A DNA stretch of 46,841 nt from Calditrichales bacterium (GTDB taxonomy: Bacteria; Calditrichota; Calditrichia; Calditrichales; J004), in assembly GCA_015493745.1 (NCBI GenBank), contig WGCN01000161.1, forward strand, positions 1 to 46,841. Reading direction: 5' to 3'. Positions 43,231 to 46,841 of the stretch are shown one piece after another. Numbering within the stretch: the stretch's first letter is position 1; each line of letters starts with the position of its first letter. The translations under genes were made by a program, and so were the position numbers. The notes below the pieces were generated by a model. The model was not told where the DNA came from, ran no database searches, and worked only from the letters and a program-made list of their open reading frames with translations.

Positions 43231-43931
43231 CAGGCTTTCTCCTTTTTCTTTTTTTCCTTACCGGCAACCAGCAAAACCAGCTCGCCTTTTACCGTACGAT
43301 CCGCAAGATGGTTGTACAGCTGCTGCAGACTGCCGTAAAAGAACTCTTCAAACTTCTTCGTGATCTCACGCCCCAAAACACAGGGCCGGTCGCCCCAGGC
43401 TTCCAGCAATTGGCCGACCGTTTTGTGAATGCGGTGGGGCGACTCATAAAATACCAGTGTCCGCGCTTCTTCCGCCAGCATCTTTATTTTACTTTGCCGG
43501 CCCTTCTTTTGCGGCAAAAAGCCTTCAAAGGCAAAGCTGTGCGTGGGCAGCCCCCCGGCCATCAGCGCCGCCAGCACCGCCGAGGCTCCGGGAACGGGAA
43601 TAACCCGGATACCGGCTTCTGTTGCGGCCTTCACCAACTGGAAACCCGGATCGGAAATGGTGGGCGTGCCGGCATCCGATACCAGGGCCAGGCTTTTCCC
43701 TCCCTGCAGATGTGCAATCAGCGCGGCTGTCTGCCGGGCGGCGTTGCGGGCATGGTAGGCTTTCATTGCCGTGCGCACCCCATAATGGTTCAGCAGCACC
43801 GAGGTGGTGCGCGTATCCTCGGCAGCGATCAAATCCACATGCTGTAAAACATGCACCGCGCGATAGGTCATGTCCCCCAGATGACCGATGGGGGTGGCCA
43901 CCACATAAAGGGCATTTTCAATCGTTTCCAC
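43230..43931 (-). CDS. rsmI: 16S rRNA 2-prime-O-ribose C1402 methyltransferase RsmI
   Basis: A 233-aa SAM-dependent methyltransferase of the tetrapyrrole-methylase fold that modifies C1402 of 16S rRNA. Conserved blocks are ALYVVATPIGHLGDMTYRAV, AAEDTRTTSVLLNHYG, LVSDAGTPTISDPGFQLV, GLPTHSFAFEGFLP and FYESPHRI. The start is taken as GTG at 43931, overlapping the nadE stop as TAGTG, with GGGGTG at ribosome-site distance; a TTG at 43952 would lie inside nadE and add residues unlike the family. The C-terminus is lysine-rich (KEKKKKEKA). Coupled to nadE upstream and Dabb downstream. Confidence 0.95.
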   Translation of the reverse strand: METIENALYVVATPIGHLGDMTYRAVHVLQHVDLIAAEDTRTTSVLLNHYGVRTAMKAYHARNAARQTAALIAHLQGGKSLALVSDAGTPTISDPGFQLVKAATEAGIRVIPVPGASAVLAALMAGGLPTHSFAFEGFLPQKKGRQSKIKMLAEEARTLVFYESPHRIHKTVGQLLEAWGDRPCVLGREITKKFEEFFYGSLQQLYNHLADRTVKGELVLLVAGKEKKKKEKA

Positions 43932-44746
43932 TACACACCCCAATCGCGGCAATAGCGAAAATCCTGATTGATGGTACGATCGGAGATTTTGGCGATCACC
44001 GGCGGACGGCGCTTAAACTGACTGCGTTGCATGCGGCGTTTGATATCCTTTATCATCTCACCGGGAAAACCCATGTCGCGGATGATATCATCCGGCAGAC
44101 GCTCATCCACCAGATGAAACAAAAGCCGGTCGATACGCTCATAGCTGTACCCAAGCTCATCCTCGTCTTTCTGATTTTCCCACAAATCGGCCGAGGGCGC
44201 CTTGTCTATGATCACATCCGGTACTTTCAGGGCGCGGCCCAACTGCCATATCTGGCTTTTATACAGATCGCCGATGGGATTGATGGCGCTGGCCAGGTCG
44301 CCGAAGATGGTACCGTAGCCGATCAACAGCTCGGTTTTGTTGCTGGTGCCCAGCACCAGGGCCCGTTCCGCGGCGGCATAATCATACAGGCAGCACATAC
44401 GCTCGCGGGCCATACGGTTACCCCGGCGCAGCTCATCGGCAGCAGGACGGGTTTCAAAAAAGGCATCCACGGCCGCGCTTATATCCGTCACCTCGTAACC
44501 CATCCCCAGTTGACGGGCTAAAAGTTCGGCATGGGCCCGGCTGTCCGGGTGGCTGCTGCGATAAGGCATTATCAGTCCGTGAACATTCTTTGCCCCCAGG
44601 GCTTCCACGGCCAGGGCGGCCACCACGGCGGAATCCACACCGCCGGAAAGTCCCAGAACCACTTTTTCAAAACCGGGTCGCCGCACCTCTTCGCGTAAAA
44701 AAACACCCAGGGCCTTGCGAACCCAGTCCGTATTAATATTCAGCAT
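43931..44746 (-). CDS. nadE: NAD+ synthase, ammonia-dependent
   Basis: A 271-aa N-type ATP pyrophosphatase that amidates nicotinic acid adenine dinucleotide to NAD+. The PP-loop LGLSGGVDSAVVAALAVEAL is at about residues 31-50; LGTSNKTELLIGYGTIFGDL and LYKSQIWQLGRAL follow. There is no amidase domain, so ammonia rather than glutamine is the direct donor unless another protein supplies it. Its ATG at 44746 lies 14 bp inside the end of nnr, so NAD synthesis and NAD(P)H repair are coupled. The stop overlaps the rsmI start. Confidence 0.95.
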   Translation of the reverse strand: MLNINTDWVRKALGVFLREEVRRPGFEKVVLGLSGGVDSAVVAALAVEALGAKNVHGLIMPYRSSHPDSRAHAELLARQLGMGYEVTDISAAVDAFFETRPAADELRRGNRMARERMCCLYDYAAAERALVLGTSNKTELLIGYGTIFGDLASAINPIGDLYKSQIWQLGRALKVPDVIIDKAPSADLWENQKDEDELGYSYERIDRLLFHLVDERLPDDIIRDMGFPGEMIKDIKRRMQRSQFKRRPPVIAKISDRTINQDFRYCRDWGV

Positions 44747-46295
44747 CTGCTTCTCCTCGTTGCGCCGCTTCCTTAACGGCGTGTTTCAGGGCGGTCACTA
44801 CATCGGTTTGCATGGCGGCATAACGCCCCCACTCCCCGGCGGCCAGATCGCCCGCGCGCCCTAACAGGGCATTGCCCAGCCAGGCCGCTTTTAGGGCAGA
44901 TTGCCCGCCGGCCAGCAGCGCGGCAGTAACACCGCTAAGGATATCACCACTGCCACCCCGGGCCAAAACGGCATTGCCGGTGGAATTCACATACAGGGGC
45001 TGTTCCTGTTGCCCCACGGTGGAGGGGGCCCCTTTCAGATTGATCACCGCCGCCGTTTTTTCCGTAGCTTTCCGGCAGGCCTGCCAGGGCTCCCCTTCCA
45101 GCAACGGGGCCAGCTCCGGAAAAAGACGCTTGAATTCGCCAAAGTGGGGGGTAAGGATGATCTGTTCATCCATCCGGGCCAGCAGCTCTTGCGCCCTGGC
45201 CAGGTGATAAAGCCCGTCGGCGTCAATCACTGTTTTTTTCTTTAAACTGAATAAGCGCTCCATCAGGGCCTTAAAAAAGCTGCCCGTTTCCGCTGCACGG
45301 CCCATACCCGGCCCCACGATGACGGCATCGGCCCACTCGACCTTTTCCATGAGCGTATCCCCGGGCGTACCGGACAGACAATGGGCATCTTCCGCTCCCA
45401 GGGGCAGGGTCATCTGTTCGGTCAGCTTGTTTTCCATAATCCCGTTCAGTCCGGCGGGAACGGCGGCCACCACCAGCCCCGCACCACAGGCCGAAGCGCC
45501 GAGGGCACTCAGGGTTACCGCGCCGGTCAGTCCGGCGCTGCCGCCAATGACAAGCACTTTTCCGGCACGGTTTTTATACAGCGTATCCGCGCGCTTCCTT
45601 AAAAAGATATCTTCTTCTTCCACCCGCCAAAGGGTTGGGGTCATGTGGCGGCGCATCTCCCCGGGAAAACCGATATCGACCACCGAAACGGCACCGCACT
45701 GGTTTTTTGCCGGAGCGTATAAATGAGCGGGTTTGTAGCAGGCCATGGAAAAGGTGGCCGTGGCCTTTACCGCCCCGCCCGCTACCAGAGCACTGTCACC
45801 GCTTAAGCCGGAAGGAATATCCACGGAAAAACAGGGGGCGGAGCGTTCATTCAGCCAGGAGATGACCTCCTTATACAAGCCACGCGCCGGGCCGGAGAGT
45901 CCCGTGCCCAACAGGGCATCCACATAAAAACTGCTATCCGCAGGCAGGGCGTTCACATTGTCGACTTCCCGAAAGGGGATATGGCTGCTCAGCACAATAT
46001 TCATATTAACGGCGGCGTCACCCTTTACATCATCTTTGGCGCCTAACAAAAAAACACGCACATCATAACCGGCCGCATCCAGAACACGGGCAATGACAAA
46101 GCCGTCACCACCGTTATTCCCCTTGCCGCATAACACCGCCGCCCCGGGGAACTGTTTTCGCGGAACCCGCTCCATGATGGCTTCGGCCGTATGCCAGCCG
46201 GCATTTTCCATCAAAACCACGCCCGGCACGCCAAACTCATCCATGGCCCTGCGATCCATGGCCTGCATTTCCTTTGTTAAAACTACCGCTTTCAT
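44733..46295 (-). CDS. nnr: Bifunctional NAD(P)H-hydrate epimerase/dehydratase
   Basis: A 520-aa fusion that repairs hydrated NAD(P)H. The N-terminal YjeF epimerase (residues ~1-215) has VLCGKGNNGGDGFVIARVLD and VDALLGTGLSGPARG. The C-terminal ADP-dependent dehydratase (~225-505) shows VIGGSAGLTGAVTLSALGA, VIVGPGMG, ILTPHFGEFKRLFP and the ATP/ADP site LARGGSGDILSGVTAALLA. Both domains look intact. It is the first gene of the run to groES and overlaps nadE by 14 bp. The ECF sigma gene is divergent 133 bp away; the promoters of both should lie in this AT-rich gap. Confidence 0.95.
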   Translation of the reverse strand: MKAVVLTKEMQAMDRRAMDEFGVPGVVLMENAGWHTAEAIMERVPRKQFPGAAVLCGKGNNGGDGFVIARVLDAAGYDVRVFLLGAKDDVKGDAAVNMNIVLSSHIPFREVDNVNALPADSSFYVDALLGTGLSGPARGLYKEVISWLNERSAPCFSVDIPSGLSGDSALVAGGAVKATATFSMACYKPAHLYAPAKNQCGAVSVVDIGFPGEMRRHMTPTLWRVEEEDIFLRKRADTLYKNRAGKVLVIGGSAGLTGAVTLSALGASACGAGLVVAAVPAGLNGIMENKLTEQMTLPLGAEDAHCLSGTPGDTLMEKVEWADAVIVGPGMGRAAETGSFFKALMERLFSLKKKTVIDADGLYHLARAQELLARMDEQIILTPHFGEFKRLFPELAPLLEGEPWQACRKATEKTAAVINLKGAPSTVGQQEQPLYVNSTGNAVLARGGSGDILSGVTAALLAGGQSALKAAWLGNALLGRAGDLAAGEWGRYAAMQTDVVTALKHAVKEAAQRGEADAEY

Positions 46296-46428
46296 GGCTT
46301 CACCTGCTGGAAATTTAAAGTATCTTGAACTATACTGTGCTTTTAATTGGCAAACTTTATTACAATTTTACTAATTTAGAGCATTCAGGGCATAAAATGC
46401 CATCGATATCCCGAATAAGGAAGAAAAT

Positions 46429-46841
46429 TTGAAAAGAGACGATATTGAACTTGTAAAACGGGCCAAAGATGGCGACAGCAAGGCCTATGATAAATTGATT
46501 CTGCTCTACAAGGATGTGGTCTTCAGCATCGTTTTCCGCATGGTGCGCAACAAACAGGAGGCGGAAGACCTGACCCAGGAAACTTTTATCAAAGCTTACA
46601 AGTCTCTGACCTCCTTTAATGAAGCCTATGCCTTTTCCACCTGGCTGTTCAAAATCGCCACCAACAGTTGCATCGATCATTTTCGCAAGCGTAAGCTGAA
46701 AACCTATTCCATGGATCAGACCATCCGTTACAAGGATGATGAAATCCGCCATGAATACGCCGACCCCAAACCCGGAGTGGAGCATGACCTGGTGGCCAAT
46801 GAGCGGGCCATTATCATACGCACGGCCATAGAGCAACTGCC
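46429..46841 (+). CDS. ECF RNA polymerase sigma factor (partial)
   Basis: The first 137 codons of a sigma-70-family ECF factor, open to the window edge. Region 2 is clear: LVKRAKDGDSKAYDKLILLY, then FSIVFRMVRNKQEAEDLTQE, TFIKAYKSL and FSTWLFKIATNSCIDHFRKR (DNA melting and -10 recognition). The linker follows, and the beginning of region 4 (RTAIEQLP) is reached at the end. The start is TTG at 46429 with AAGGAAG five bases upstream; no in-frame ATG exists between the preceding stop and this site. It is divergent from nnr. The cognate anti-sigma factor would be expected downstream, outside the window. Confidence 0.93.
   Translation, partial: MKRDDIELVKRAKDGDSKAYDKLILLYKDVVFSIVFRMVRNKQEAEDLTQETFIKAYKSLTSFNEAYAFSTWLFKIATNSCIDHFRKRKLKTYSMDQTIRYKDDEIRHEYADPKPGVEHDLVANERAIIIRTAIEQL

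Overview
This 46.8 kb window is a gene-dense bacterial chromosome segment of about 50% GC with mostly housekeeping content. The genes include secreted TPR and beta-barrel proteins, lipoproteins, a type B L31 protein, a CHASE2 cyclase, an M64 peptidase, and a secreted protein that I know mainly from Bacteroidota-like genomes. Several housekeeping genes lack a Shine-Dalgarno sequence. Together these point to a Gram-negative member of the FCB group, possibly Calditrichota-like. That assignment is inference; there is no rRNA gene to test it. I see no tRNA, rRNA, CRISPR array, prophage or secondary-metabolite cluster.

Layout. (1) 1-829: a small Y1 (HUH, IS200-like) transposase gene surrounded by three copies of an ~80-nt repeat, two direct and one inverted. 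(2) 973-3797, minus: an AGCS and an NSS sodium-coupled amino-acid transporter in tandem. (3) 4021-10364, minus: a tight four-gene operon encoding a secreted beta-rich protein, a FecR-domain protein, an Ig-plus-beta-barrel outer-membrane protein and a CHASE2 adenylate cyclase. It ends in a strong terminator and carries a 12-nt direct repeat in its leader. This is the best candidate for an uncharacterised envelope-to-cAMP signalling system. (4) 10577-17055, minus: ssb, cdd, udk, tdk, a CNT nucleoside transporter, sppA, pgsA and a purine nucleoside phosphorylase, mostly with overlapping stops and starts: nucleoside uptake and salvage joined to membrane maintenance. (5) 17209-17388, minus: a 59-codon secreted or membrane peptide gene with its own promoter, leader and terminator. 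(6) 17668-20422, minus: rho, rpmE, prfA. (7) 20593-23094, minus: uppS, a small membrane protein, folC.

(8) 23374-33228, plus: lepA, lepB, hemW, a secreted TPR protein, a secreted glutamine-amidotransferase-like protein, yjbQ, an unknown 447-aa protein, a Rossmann/DUF2520 protein and a CoA-binding protein. (9) 33647-34546, plus: an isolated lipoprotein gene after a 418-bp non-coding region with inverted repeats and a sigma-54-like site. (10) 34602-35921, minus: an HD-domain protein and an SDR oxidoreductase. (11) 36127-37176, plus: plsX. (12) 37212-42052, minus: CvfB-like S1 protein, rhodanese, M64 peptidase, holin-like membrane protein and PtsI. (13) 42225-46295, minus: groES, a glutaredoxin, a Dabb protein, rsmI, nadE and nnr, combining chaperone, redox and NAD supply/repair functions. 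(14) 46429 to the end, plus: the start of an ECF sigma-factor gene, divergent from nnr and cut by the window edge.
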